A DNA stretch of 64,000 nt from Adiantum capillus-veneris (lineage: Eukaryota > Streptophyta > Polypodiopsida > Polypodiales > Pteridaceae), in assembly GCA_014529385.2 (NCBI GenBank), contig CM043969.1:12112648-12176647 (forward strand), written 5' to 3'. The notes under the pieces are model-generated. The model saw nothing but the letters and a program-made list of their open reading frames with translations, had not been told where the DNA came from and ran no database searches. The number at the start of each line of letters is the position of its first letter. Position 1 is the stretch's first letter. Made by a program: the position numbers and the translations under genes. Shown here piece after piece: positions 1 through 10,386 of the stretch.

Positions 1-537
1 CATCAATAGCATCACCTCTTCACGCATTGCAAAAGAAAGAGGTCACTTTCAGATGGACCCAAAAAGAGATTTCAACTTTTAGTCTCTTAAAGGAAAAGTT
101 GACTTCAGATCCAGTAATTGTCTTGCCAGATCTCAGGAAGTCATTTGTGGTCCAATATGACACGTGTGGCACTAGCATCGGAGCAGTGCTAATGCAAGAT
201 GGACGGGTTGTAGCTTATGAAAGCCGAATTTTGCAAGGGCCAGAGAAGACTATGCAAGTCTATGAGAAAGAGCTCTTGGCCGTGATTCATGCGCTTTCTA
301 GCTGGAAGCACTACCTCCTAGGTGCTGATTTTGTTGTCCAAACAGATCATCACACCTTGCGATACTTCTTGACATAGTCAAAGTTATCCGAAAAGCATAT
401 GTGATGGGCAAACATTCTTTTTATGTTCCACTTCCAGATTATGCATGTGGAAGGCAAGAAGAATGTTGTGGCTGATGTGTTATCAAGAAAGCCACAAATT
501 TCACCTGTGTCAATTCCTTATCATCATCAGTTAGATA
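1..537 (+). pseudogene. Ty3/gypsy pol remnant: RT C-terminus and RNase H
   Basis: An open frame from 27 to 377 reads as the end of a Ty3/gypsy reverse transcriptase and its RNase H domain. Landmarks are GTSIGAVLMQDGRVVAYESR, YEKELLAVIHALSSWKHYLLG and QTDHHTLRYFLT. The usual first catalytic Asp region (YDASG in relatives) reads YDTCG. Frame continues past a TAG at 375-377, and past a TGA after SEKHM, to HVEGKKNVVADVLSRK near 450-495, which is the expected end of the RNase H/connection segment. Both stops are single-base changes of sense codons, so this is a decayed copy. The window edge cuts its upstream part and no integrase follows. RNase H normally degrades the RNA strand of the RNA-DNA hybrid during reverse transcription. 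Confidence 0.85.
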
Positions 538-830
538 AGTCTATATGGTCAGTTCTATGCTAGTCTATATGGCCAATTCTACGATCTTCTACATAGGGAT
601 ACATATGGTAATCTATATGGTTGATGCTATGATCCTCTATATGGTTTCTTATAGGATTTCTCCAAGCCCTTTTAAATGGTTCTTTGTATAATCTAGATTA
701 GATTATTTTCTATATCATCATCTTTATTGTCGCATATATGATCAACTAGATTGGTGTATATTTAAACAACTAGCTCATCGTCTATATGGACAACTAGATT
801 TTCATCAACTAAAATTAAAAAAGAAAACTG
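538..830. other. AT-rich spacer with dispersed CTATATGG motifs
   Basis: No gene is visible. The octamer CTATATGG recurs at about 541, 564, 613, 637 and 782 inside loosely similar segments, which suggests a decayed tandem repeat or retroelement leader just after the pol remnant. Confidence 0.4.
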
Positions 831-922
831 TATGTGTATGTGTGTGTGTGTCTTTATTTCTGTCGCCAGGGGGATCCAAGGGGGGGCGACGACAACTATT
901 TAGCCCCTCCTTGGTGGGGGAG

Positions 923-943
923 TTCGGGGGCAGTGCCCCCGAA
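923..943. repeat. GC-rich hairpin
   Basis: TTCGGGGGC (923-931) and its exact reverse complement (935-943) enclose a 3-nt loop. It sits in a G/C-rich patch between AT-rich sequences. I cannot assign a function; it may be a retroelement remnant. Confidence 0.5.
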
Positions 944-1047
944 GGTTGGAAATAGATGTATTTTTGGATATGAATTTGTATATAATTTTACAAAAAATGA
1001 TATGATATTTATCATGTGATAGAGAGACTCTTATACACATTGTATGC

Positions 1048-1061
1048 GGGGGGGGGGGGGG

Positions 1062-1096
<35 letters not shown>
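1048..1096. repeat. G17 run followed by (AG)n microsatellite
   Basis: A run of 17 G at 1048-1064 passes directly into an AG dinucleotide tract of about 30 bp. The (GT)n tract near 838-852 is a further simple repeat. The stretch 831-1224 holds no gene. Confidence 0.85.
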
Positions 1097-1102
<6 letters not shown>

Positions 1103-1224
1103 GGAAAAAGAGTCTCAATAGAGACAAGGAGTGATAGAGATTTGATTTAGACATTCTCTGAGCTAGACACTCAGTACGATTCTCGTCAAAAAAATCCATG
1201 CACGCATGTGGGTCTATGTTAAAT

Positions 1225-1400
1225 CATCTCTCCAAGTCTCATCGAGTGCCACGTAACTCGTCGAGTTGCGTGGAATGCAAACAGTTGGAGACGTGTCCAC
1301 GTAACTCGGCGTCATCTCTCCAAGTCTCATCGAGTGCCACGTAACTCGCCGAGTTGCGTGAAATGCAAACGGTTGGAGATGTGTCCACGTAACTCACCGA
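1225..1400. repeat. 88-bp tandem duplication
   Basis: The segment starting CATCTCTCCAAGTCTCATCG at 1225 recurs at 1313 and stays similar through the palindrome and the GTTGGAGA-GTGTCCACGTAACTC part. It is a two-copy direct repeat of period 88, and it accounts for the first four members of the overlapping palindrome array. Confidence 0.8.
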
Positions 1401-1752
1401 GTTACGTGGACATATGACGTGTATGCCACGTCATTGTTGAGAGTTTTTACAAGAAGGCATCCACGTAACTCGCCGAGTTACGTGGTCTGCCTATGTAGCA
1501 ATCTAGTAGGCTTTGCCACGTAAGTCGCCGAGTTACGTGACTTGCCTATGTTGACATAGCCACGTTCCTCGACGAGTTACGTGGTGGCAATGCCGTGTGT
1601 GCATATACGTGGAAATAACACGTCGCCTTTGTGGCATGATCACGTCACTCGGTGAGTTACGTGGAGCTTCTTACTAGTAACTTGACGAGTTCTAGAAGTA
1701 TGCCTCGCGTCGCAATTTCGTGGTTTGGGCACGAGGGTAACTTGGCGAGTTA
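1249..1752. repeat. Array of CCACGTAACTCG palindromes
   Basis: About ten copies of an imperfect palindrome lie in 500 bp. Each is the half-site CCACGTAACTCG followed, after one base, by its reverse complement. They start near 1249, 1297 (half only), 1337, 1385, 1461 (perfect, 25 bp), 1516, 1560 and 1641, with two weaker ones near 1673 and 1735. Spacing varies from about 40 to 80 bp. After the first 88-bp duplication the spacers differ while the palindromes stay recognisable. Each arm holds an ACGT core like plant bZIP/bHLH sites (CACGTA/TACGTG). Function is unknown; it could be transposon subterminal repeats, a protein-binding array or a decayed satellite. Confidence 0.8.
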
Positions 1753-1834
1753 GCAGCATTGCGGAGGTCACGCTTAGGTGCGGACTGCGGGAAGTGGGTA
1801 CACTCTATCTTGCATACACCCTCCCACGGTTACT

Positions 1835-2031
1835 TGGATGCCAGACCCTAGCTTTCGATGGATTCCCCCTGGCATTGTAATTCACTACTTAGGTTGTACG
1901 ATTGGACTTGATTTGTCACTAGAGAAGCAGATCTCCCCCCTTCTTCTGAGTATACGGAAGAAGCTTTTGAACTATAGCTCAGCACGCCTCTCATTAGTTG
2001 GGCGGAGAGTGGTGGGAAATCAGGTCCTACT
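1835..2031 (+). pseudogene. LINE family 1 ORF2 fragment (post-RT region)
   Basis: The + frame gives FRWIPPGIVIHYLGCTIGLD and KQISPLLLSIRKKLLNYSS. This matches the minus-strand LINE copy near 60.5-60.8 kb (GFRWIPRGTAIRYLGCQVGL, QQISPLLLSIRRKLLHWSS), a region that follows the RT domain in plant L1-type ORF2. It breaks off at GNQVLL where the inverted repeat at 2032 begins and resumes near 2566. It is a short dead fragment with no full domain. Confidence 0.75.
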
Positions 2032-2133
2032 CTTTATAACTAACACTATTTGTTTGTGTGCCCTACTCACACGACGGCTGCCACTTATATATAATAATTT
2101 ATTGGACACAAATAAATAGTGTTAGTTATAAAG
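2032..2133. repeat. 28-bp inverted repeat, MITE-like hairpin
   Basis: 2032-2059 (CTTTATAACTAACACTATTT and onward) is the reverse complement of 2106-2133 with one mismatch, separated by 46 bp. It lies exactly where the LINE fragment is interrupted, so it is probably a short transposable element or part of the inserted DNA. Confidence 0.75.
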
Positions 2134-2136
2134 CAT

Positions 2137-2159
2137 CAAAATGCCACTGTGGCATTTTG
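2137..2159. repeat. Perfect 11-bp palindrome
   Basis: CAAAATGCCAC and its exact reverse complement flank a single T, three bases after the 28-bp inverted repeat. Two hairpins in series could mark the end of an inserted element; no family is identified. Confidence 0.6.
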
Positions 2160-2306
2160 AAGATGTCAAAGACCCTACGAGATGACAGCGAACGACAGTG
2201 TGACGCGACACCTGCAAGGCTCATAGGCGGAGACATCTGCGCCGACGTCGATCTGCACTGGCAATCGAAGACGGCAATAGCCCAACCTCGAGCTCAAGGA
2301 CATGGG

Positions 2307-2371
2307 GGGAGAGGGAGAGAGAGAGAGAGAGAGCGAGTGCAATCATGCCTCCGGCAGGCTGAACGCCTTGT

Positions 2372-2416
<45 letters not shown>

Positions 2417-2417
2417 C
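2307..2417. repeat. (GA)n and (GT)n(GA)n microsatellites
   Basis: A GA tract lies near 2307-2334. A GT tract at about 2369-2396 passes into GA to 2417. They sit in the DNA separating the two LINE pieces. The open frame crossing them (2058-2459) is low complexity and is not accepted as a gene. Confidence 0.85.
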
Positions 2418-2565
2418 CTCCGACACATTGCGTTAAACCGAGGGAGGTGGTCGGTTTAAGAAACTTTCTATTTTGAAAAAAAAGAAAAGTTTTCTCCCAT
2501 TTAATTATAAAATTAAAGGGAAGGTCCCTTCCTTGGCAAAGGACGTTACCTCATGATGTGGCTGC

Positions 2566-2720
2566 CCTACTCGCGACTATGGGATTTTCTCAAGTTTCTA
2601 TATTGACCAGGTTCAGCGGCTGATCGGGAACTTCCTTTGGTCAGGGCAAGATGGGCACCCAGCACGGCCAAAGTTGCTAGGTCTGTTATCACGCTACCAA
2701 GACCAGCTTGTGTCTCTCGT
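2566..2720 (+). pseudogene. LINE family 1 ORF2 fragment, continuation
   Basis: Translation around 2587-2660 gives an ISQVERLIRNFLWSGRD-like string (QRLIGNFLWSGQDGHP), which is the next block of the same LINE ORF2 segment as 1835-2031. The two pieces are therefore one LINE fragment split by about 535 bp of inserted sequence. Stops are present. Confidence 0.65.
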
Positions 2721-2849
2721 CTTGGTCTAGTAGTCTCTAGTCCTAGTCTAGTTGTCTCTTGTCAATGTAACAAACTTGGACACCCCAACTCAAGATTCTA
2801 CCGCGACATAGCAGAGATTCACTTTAAAACAATTCACAAAAGACGACAC

Positions 2850-3330
2850 AGACCGGCGTAGTTCCATGCCCAGAGGTATTGGCCCCAAAGACTGGCGCCC
2901 CTTTCGGTATTTCTTTTTATATTAATCTTGTTGCAAAGTACAAGGGAGTCTGCGAGGACTCACACTCAGACTCTATGTCCAGATGCTCTCAGTAACGAGG
3001 CCCCTACAAACTTATTTATTGTTACAAGGGATGCCCAAAAGCAGAGCCCCAAAATCTCAAACTCAAAATCTCTTAAACTCAAAAGCAACTGTAGTCCAAA
3101 AACTGCCAAAAATCAGCCAGCATAATTTAGGGCGTCCGTACACTACCATATCAGCATGTCAGCGAAAATAGCGGAAATCTGTACGACCTGCCACGTCAGC
3201 CTGTCAGCACGTTTTGCGACGCAATTTCCGGGCCTACTGCCACGTCAGCCTATCAGCGCATTTCAGCGGCCGGCCACGTCACCAGGGTATAGTAGACAAG
3301 GTGCCTCTGTAGGTACAAGACTTATCATTT
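2850..3330 (-). repeat. LTR-like repeat family X, minus copy
   Basis: Read on the minus strand, this segment has the same order of blocks as 4030-4420 and 53861-54200. The blocks are a GCTGACATGCTG region, AGTTGCTTTTGAGTTT, an AATAAA-rich TATA-like area, GAGTCTGAG, AATACCG, GGGGCGCCAGTCTTTGGGG, GGGCATGG and TACGCC-GGT-TGTGTCG. The layout (promoter-like AT patch, then a conserved transcribed end) suggests the terminal part of an LTR. No partner LTR was confirmed. Confidence 0.55.
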
Positions 3331-3360
3331 AGCTTGGATTTTGTAGTGGTCTGACTTCCG

Positions 3361-3840
3361 TACGTTGAAGGAGGCTTCCCATTGCTCATTGGTAGACCAT
3401 GGCTACAACACACGAAAGCACTTCATGATTGGGGAAATGACACAATGTGGATGCGCACACCTCGCTCCCCTATGCAACCTATTCGTCTTAAAGGGGGAAT
3501 GGACCCAGTAGTGCATCATAGTTCTTTGTCATTGGAGTTCAATCCTGATTTGGATACACACACCTGGCTCCCCTATGCAACCTATTCTTCTTGAAGGGGG
3601 AATGGACCCAGTAGTGCATCATAGTTCTCTGAAATTGGAGTCCAATCCTGATTTGGAGCATCCTGGTCAACCTGATGGGCCTGACGAAAATCTGTTGGAG
3701 TGGCTGGAAGCTACCAAGTCTATGCCTTGTTATGTGGCCTCCATTCAATATTTGCTTGAGGATACAACCTCTCCCCATGTTCCTACAATAGCTGACACAG
3801 GTGTGTCACCTAAGCGAATAGCAAGAGTGGAGGATACATA
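3361..3840 (+). pseudogene. Ty3/gypsy polyprotein remnant around the protease C-terminus
   Basis: LLIGRPWLQHTKALHDWGND near 3382 is the block that ends the retropepsin domain in many plant gypsy polyproteins. The downstream sequence, MQPIRLKGGMDPVVHHSS and LEWLEATKSMPCYVA, would be protease-RT linker. No RT core follows; the frame ends in an LTR-like repeat. A 103-bp tandem duplication lies inside. It is a dead internal fragment. Confidence 0.55.
3464..3669. repeat. 103-bp tandem duplication
   Basis: The segment beginning GCTCCCCTATGCAACCTATT at 3464 repeats at 3567, including GGGGGAATGGACCCAGTAG and CAATCCTGATTTGGA. The repeat lies inside the gypsy remnant, so the encoded linker peptide appears twice (MDPVVHHSSLSLE / MDPVVHHSSLKLE). 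Confidence 0.85.
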
Positions 3841-4029
3841 GATGAAGGCTGATGTCACAAACTGCTGACGTGTCAAGCTAGTGAAGAACATAGCCAACCT
3901 TCAGATCACGGCCGAGGGGCCTAAACCCTAAGAAGAACAAGCAATAGTAGAAGAAGAAGTCCTACCAACTTATGGGGACCCCGTCCGATGGGGCCCAAGT
4001 GACATAAAGGAATTAAAATAAAGAAGGAC

Positions 4030-4420
4030 CCACACACACATGCGCGTGGACTGATGACGTGGAAGATGTACGGACAACCCTAAAATTCCACTGATAGTGC
4101 TGATGTGGTAGATTTTTGCAAAACGCGCTGACAGTGCTGACGTGGCAGTTGTACGGATTTTCGCAAAACACGCTGGCAGATTTTGGCGCTAGTACTTTTT
4201 AGACTAGTTGCTTTTGAGTTTGAAGCTTTTCAATGTAACCGGTTTTCAGGATAAGGGCCTTTAAATATGAGGTTAGGGCTCATTCTCTAGCATGCTTCTT
4301 GGAGAAGGTGCAGAGTCTGGAGTACCGGCTTGTACCGTGTTGATGCACTATAAAGAAATACCGAAAGGGCGCCAAGGTTTGGGGCCGATACTCTTTGGGT
4401 GGAATTCCGCCACTCCGTGT
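4030..4420 (+). repeat. LTR-like repeat family X, plus copy
   Basis: Same family as 2850-3330 but on the plus strand: GCTGACGTGGCAG, TTGCTTTTGAGTTTGAAGC, a TTTAAATATGAGG TATA-like box near 4260, CAGAGTCTGGAGT, GAAATACCGAAAGGGCGCC and TTTGGGGCCGATACTCTTTG. Together with the minus copy it brackets the gypsy remnant in inverted orientation, which is not a normal LTR pair. Confidence 0.5.
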
Positions 4421-4837
4421 CGTGTGTCGTCTCTCTCTTTCAGTTCAGTTGTTATTGAAGTGCTAATAGTCTGTTTAGTATGTTCTTTTCTATTGGCACG
4501 TGGTACCCGTCTTGTGACACTGGTGTCACCGCATCAGGTGTGTGCTTTTCTGGAAGCATATCGGTCCTACAAAAGAGCAGACAGAGAAAAACCGACGCTT
4601 CCAAAGTCTATTGGAATCTTATTTGGAGTAGCTTCGTGCTACGACCCTGGACTTATTAGCCACTCCCACCCTTACTTCATCGTGCATCGGGCGCGCTCCC
4701 GTCTTAATCGCTCATGTCTTACAGGGCATAAGCCAAAAAGATCACTTGCAAGAGAAGGATCCAAGATTTGTTTCGAGTCATTGTTTTTCTCAAAAGCAGT
4801 GCCATGCAAATGCTGATGTCTACAGCTACCAAGCCGC
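4421..4837. other. No recognisable feature
   Basis: The 174-aa open frame here (4292-4816, plus) begins inside the LTR-like repeat and shows no domain. I read this stretch as decayed repeat sequence. Confidence 0.4.
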
Positions 4838-7800
4838 ACACTCCAAGGACTTGGCAAGCTTTCAAGAACAAGAACTCAGTTGTGAGACCCTCCGCTTGCC
4901 AATGAGGTACTGCAGCAGGGCGAGCCTCTCTCTGTGCTGCCAGTATGTGACGTCCCAATCGAACAGTGTACTGAAAGAAAGGGACACCTAGGTGGTCTTT
5001 AGAAGAGAAAGGGTCCCTCCAAAGCCACTCGCCAGGATCCCACTATACTCGTGCCAGTGGACAACACTCCAAGTCTCCAATGTCCAGTCTCAAGAGCTGT
5101 CGGGTCAGGATCGATGACACAAGTCCTCCCACAGATGCCCACCACTCGGATCATCTGAAAACAACACTTTGCCACCTGCGGGGCCTCTAGTGCAACTCGC
5201 TGTAAGCGTCCCTCACTCTGTAACTCGAAGAATAAGGAGGGAACAGACTCTGAGCAAGCCTGAACTGAGATGAGAACCTCTAGTCGCGTGAAGGCTCCCA
5301 TCCATCTGGGCGCTGCTGGCTCGAGAGGAATGATCCACTCAGCTAGTACTGCCTCTGAGATGTCCCGACACATGCTCTGCACCCCTCTTGTGCCCTGTAG
5401 TTGAAAGCCTTGCAGCTCCTTTGTCAAGCCTGAAAACTCTAATCACTCACCTAAAGAGCGTGCTGGACCTGCTACCATGGGACCCCAGGAAACATGAGGC
5501 CGACTACCAACCAAGTGGCCTCTCTGAGTGCAAATCATGGAGTTCCAAACAAGGGGCTGTCGCAGACGCTCCTCCATGCAAGTTGGCTGCCGCTGCTCCA
5601 AACCTCGCCGCAAATGCTCCCAAGATCGAAGCAAACTCACAGCGAAGCGGTCCTCTAGTCTCCTGCTCAAACCAACTCTGTGCATCTCTGTGAAGATCCA
5701 TCTAGTCGAAGGTCGCCAAGGGCCTCCTACCTGAGGGACCCTAGCACGAAGCCGCTGTAGCAAGAACTCCTTCCAGGGCTCCTCTCCTAGAAGAAGTCCT
5801 CTAACGATGAACTTCCCAAGAAGGGCTCTACTCTGCTGTGCTGGGCTATGATCCCAAGCCCTCCCTGTGAACAAGGGAGAGTGATGACCTGCCAAGCCAC
5901 TTTGGCCCGGGCTATCGGCGAGTCACGCCTTGACCAAAGGAAGTTCCTGATCAGCCTCTCTACCTGGCTAATACAAGAACTTGAAAAGATCCAGCTAGAA
6001 GTGATAGTAGCCAACAACACCTGGTTGGCCACTACAACTCTGCCAGCTAAAGAAAGTTCCTGATCAGCCTCTCTACCTGGCTAATGCAAGAACTCGAAAA
6101 GATCCAGCAAGAAGTGATAGTAGCCAACAACACCTGGTTGGCCACTACAACTCTACCAGCCAAAGAAAGTCGTGCAGAGCTCCAATGTAACAGCTTCCTC
6201 CTGATAGATAGGAGGAGGGGAGCAATCTACTGCTCGGGACACAAGTCCAAACCAACCTGACAGCCCAAGTACCAAACTACAATCCCTGGGGGAATCCACC
6301 TGAAACCCTCACCTAGCATCCAATTGGGCACAGGAGCACTACCAACCGAGAAAGCCACTGTCTTTCTCCGGTCGATCAGTATGCCAGATGCACAACAGAA
6401 GGTCTCAAGAGCCTAATCACACCTGTGAAGGTTGGCCTCCTGGCCATCTAAGTACAAGGCTGAGTCGTCACCAAACTCAGCGTCAAGTAGCTCATCTCCC
6501 CAAATAGGGAGTGCTAAGCTCCGTAAATCAACCTGCTACGACACCAAAAACCTGCTTATCGCCTCAGCATAGAACAGAAAGAGGAAGGGGGCAAGAGGTG
6601 AGCCCTGTCTGATCGAACGTGTGAGCATGAAATGATCACCTCTACCTCCTGACAAAAGAACTTGATTGTGTGCCCGTCTGTACAAAGCTGACACCCCTCT
6701 GATCCAAGCACCCCAGTCAACTCTATCATAGGCCTTCTCAAAGTCGAGAAGAAGAATCACCAGATCCTCTCCACAAAGCCGCGCTACGACAGAAGCCTCC
6801 CAAGAAGTAAAGATGTTGTCAAGGATACTTCGCTCCTTGACAAAACCTGTCTGAGTCCCATGTATAAGGCTCTCTAGAAGTGGCTGGATCCTCAAACTCA
6901 GAGCCTTGGCAAGAATTTTGTAGGCTGAGTTGAGGATGGTGATGGGGCGCCACTGTCGAATCTCATCCAAGGAGCCACCCTCCTTGGGAATGAGGTAGAT
7001 GAGATGCTCACTCATGCTGTCAAGCATCTCTCTTGTGTGCAAGATGTACTGAAAAGCGCTACAGAGATCTGGGCCAAGCAAGTCCCAGTACTCCAAGAAA
7101 AAACTGGGAGTCAGGCCATCCTCATCTAGACAGCTACCATGGGGGAGTGCATTAAGAGCCGTGTGCAGCTCCTCAAGCTGAAGTGGCAGCTCAAGCCTCT
7201 GACGCATCTCCTCAGTCACAAGGTAGGGCATCTGTGTCCCCACCTGCTCCCTGCATGCATCTTGACGCTCTGACTGAGGCTTTGCAAATAGTAACTCACG
7301 GTAAAAGTCAGTAGCAACTACACGCATGTCCTCTAGCTCAGAAGCCACTGACCCATCGGGCCTCCTCAAGTGGCTGACCTTGGCATGTGTATGCTGAGGT
7401 CCCACTGCCTCGAAGAAAGCACCAGTCACTCTGTCACCCACCTGCGTCCACTGAGATGCCTGTCGATGGAAAGCAAACTCATGGCGCCGCTCCTCTGTGC
7501 TAACAATCTCCTGGTGAGCCTACTGTAAATGCTCCTCCAACCAAGGACTGTCTGGATGCTGCTCCTGCATCCTCTGCAAGGAAGCAGCGCCCCATTTGAG
7601 ATGCTGCTCCTCCTCTCTCGTTGCAGCCAGGCAAGCCAGAGACTCCTGGAGAAAGAAACGACAAAGCTGAGCTAGTCCTGAGGCCACTCTGCCAGCAGGA
7701 GAATCTTGCATGTCCAAGCTCTCTGTCTAAAGAGCCTCTACTCGCTCTCTAAGTGAAGAGTCCAACAAGACTTTGTCAGGGATGCGAAGCATCGTACTCC

Positions 7801-8575
7801 CCCTCCTCTGCCTATCTGCCACTGTGAGGATCACTAGTGCATGGTCCGAGAAGGAAGTCCCTGCCAGAATGCCAACTGTCCCACCCAAGTCACAGAAGTG
7901 GTTACTAGTGTAGAAACGATCTATCCACGATAGATTCACTCCTCCCACTCTGTGGTCTAAACGAGAAGAGGCCAGGCTGTGTGGGGGCCTCACAAAGCTA
8001 GAGTGCTGTCACACGTTCGATACCCTCATAGTCATACAAAACCTCTCCCAAGCTGCCAGCTCAACTCCATGCACATTAGCATGGCTACCACCAATCCTGT
8101 CAGAAGGGTCCTCCAACATGTTGAAGTCACCCCCTATGCACCACTGCTCTACCTACGGCAGAGACTCAACAATCTATGACCAGAACTCTGTTGGTGCACT
8201 TGCCACATTGGGCGCATATATGTTCAGGAAGCCCACAAGGAAACCGTGAACCTGCATAATGATCCAATGAGCCCTGCTTGGCACAATAATCCCTCTGCCC
8301 ACAATGGACTACTGCAAAGAATCCGCAATAGTCATACATACCCCACCTTGGATGCCTCCAGGTCCAAAAGCAACTGACCAAAAAGTATCATATCGTCCAC
8401 TCAAGAGCTGACTACATCGTCTGATGCGTCTCTCACACAGATGATGCTCCTGTAGCATAAGGAGATCAATCTCTCCTCCCACAAGGCAACGCTGAATCTC
8501 CTGACGCAGCTAGCCCCTCTGACGCTCAAACTGGGGCCCACCTAGTCCCTGAACGTTCCATGAGATGATCCTCAT
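4838..8575 (-). pseudogene. LINE family 1 ORF2: endonuclease-reverse transcriptase
   Basis: The endonuclease starts MRIISWNVQGLGG at 8575. With stops and frameshifts it shows LMLQEHHL, FLNIYAPN, GGDFNMLED and GTSFSDHA, so the AP-endonuclease Asn, Glu, DFN and DH motifs are readable. The RT at 7441-6450 has IYLIPKEGG, WRPITILNSAYKI, TGFVKERSILDNI, LLDFEKAYDRVDW and IRQGSPLAPFLFLF. The catalytic box near 6460 reads FGDDSALYLDG, keeping both Asp. The tail includes SSSCISQVERLIRNFLWS and regions at 5895-5443 and 5427-4999. ORF2 nicks target DNA and copies its own mRNA there. Its ATG overlaps the ORF1 stop. Many interruptions make it inactive. Confidence 0.85.
5943..6168. repeat. 113-bp tandem duplication in LINE ORF2
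   Basis: GTTCCTGATCAGCCTCTCTA starts at 5943 and again at 6056, followed by near-identical 113-bp units. The duplicated part encodes (minus strand) the NQVLLAT...SSSCISQVERL block, which occurs once in the second copy at 60.5 kb, so the duplication is private to this copy. Confidence 0.85.
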
Positions 8576-10386
8576 GGGGAGAGAGAGAGAACAGATGTTG
8601 TCACAGCAGCTAAACGTGCTATCTTCGAGGCTGGCTTGGATGGGGAGTAATCCGCATCCGAGCGTTCTCTAGATAGGCGTGACTGCAAAGAGTGCTTGGC
8701 CCAAGCCCAAGTAGACCGAGCCGTGCGTAAAGCAACCTCCTCTGTCCAAGAGTCCTCATGAATGTGTACATAGCATGGCGAGCACTGTGTATCAGCAAAG
8801 AAGTGAACCACATGTCTACATCCTACTGCATTTGGAGGAGTCACATGTGGTGAGATAACTCTAGGGCATGTGTGTGGAGCCACTCCAACACTAAGTCGAG
8901 AGTCCACTCAGTCTGGTCCCTACCGCTCAAGGGAAAAGAGAAGCCAACCGCTGAATCCAAGGCCTCTATCCCCCTAGCTGCAAGGAACAGAACATGAACC
9001 CTGAAGCAGGCTGTCTCAAGGTCTGATGAGGAGTCGCAGAGAAATCGTGTAAAGTCTAGGCAAAAAAGTCCCATCGGCGCCGAATGTCTAAGCTCGTCAG
9101 ACCACGAGGGGCTGTTGCAAAGGGAGACGTCAGTACCTGTAGAGGCGGTCTCAAGAAAGGCTACCCCTCTCTCGCCAAGCAACTCGTGGCAAAGGTGCTG
9201 CCAAGAGATCTCCTAGCAGCTAGGGATGGCCCTGCCCCCTGGGTCAACTGTGGAACTCGAGCGGGAGGGGGGGTGTAGGAGCAGGGGGAGGTGGGGGAGG
9301 AGGGGGGCGAGGAGAAGAGGGGGGGGGAGCACGAGGCGGGGGGGAACTGATGAGGAGGGGGGGAACTCGGGGGGGTTGTCGAGGGTGAAGCTGAGGTGGG
9401 GGCTGGAGCGGGGACCTCGTCCTGCTCAAGAGGACCGAATCGGTTCCCCGTGGGAACCCACTGCTGCTGGGCAGGCGCCTGAGGACCACCCTGAGTGCCA
9501 GGCTGTAGCTGAGGCCGCTGCCGTTGTTGACCACGAACCTGTTGCCATCTCTCCTCCGCTGGAGCCCCAAGCTCGAAGGGTGGCTCTGCCTGTGTACTCG
9601 ACGTCTTTGCCTGTGGTGGCTGCTGGCCAGTCCTTACAGGTTGGGGTTGGGGTTGGGTCTGTGGTGTAGGTCGAGGACTCCTCCGTGGACAGGCCTTCAC
9701 AAGATGGCCCATCTGTCAATAGCTGAAGCACTTATCGGAAGGCCCGAATACTCCACGCACTGTCTAAACCAACCCCAAATCACCCGAGGAAGGAGGATGA
9801 CCTTCGGGAGAGTGCGAGTGTCCCTAACTAGAACGCGAACTGAGGGAATGCCGGCCGCCTTGGCAACTACTGAGGCTGCCATGCGAGGTGTCTCCAGGAC
9901 AGTCCGAATCGCTAAGCCTATCCTAGACAAAAGTGGTAGGTACTCCCTCCGCAAACCAGGAAAGCAGACGGAGATGGGAATGTCTACCTCCTCTACCAGA
10001 ACATGTGAACCAGGGTCAAAACCATGTCTCCACTGTCGAAAGTGGGCTCAAACTGCTCGGATGGTCAAGGGACTCATGGTGATGATCTTGGACGCTATCT
10101 CGGATGTCTCAAACTCGATCTGATAGTAGCCTCGTCCGAGGATCTGAACGTCCAAGATCTTGCCCACCTCTGTGAGAAGGCGGGCCTGGAGAAGATCACG
10201 CATCTCTCCTCTGCTTGGTCTGGTGCTGAGAATCTTGCAGATGACGGAGGTCGCCTGGAGTCGCTCCACCTCTGCTGCGAGGCTCGCTTGCTCTATCGGT
10301 GAAAGAGCAAGTTGGATGGTGGGCTCAACTAGGTCGGGCAAGGGGGCTTTTGAGGAGTCCCTTTGGGGCGGAGCATGAGCCTCCAT
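8572..10386 (-). pseudogene. LINE family 1 ORF1: DUF4283-like RNA-binding protein
   Basis: Translation from 10386 gives an acidic N-terminus, then SRGEMRDLLQARLLTEVGKI and GRGYYQIEFE, like the DUF4283 domain in plant LINE ORF1 proteins. A zinc knuckle follows near 9735-9695 (KCFS..QMGHLVKACP). Its second Cys reads Tyr and the next codon is a stop. Then come a Pro/Gln/Ser-rich linker (about 9690-9240) and a C-terminal part ending SDADYSPSKPASKIARL. The C-terminal block is repeated on the plus strand at 62862-63176. The protein would bind LINE RNA. The stop TGA at 8574-8572 overlaps the ORF2 ATG as ATGA. Several frame breaks. Confidence 0.7.

Noticed and set aside
1249-1752. Could the palindrome array be a CRISPR?
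   Set aside because: Repeat spacing is irregular, repeats are imperfect, there are no cas genes and the context is plant nuclear DNA.
4999-5427. Separate host gene (142-aa minus ORF)
   Set aside because: It matches the tail of LINE family 1 copy 2 near 59.4-60.0 kb (VVGICGRTCVIDPD / VVGICARTCVINPD), so it is LINE tail.
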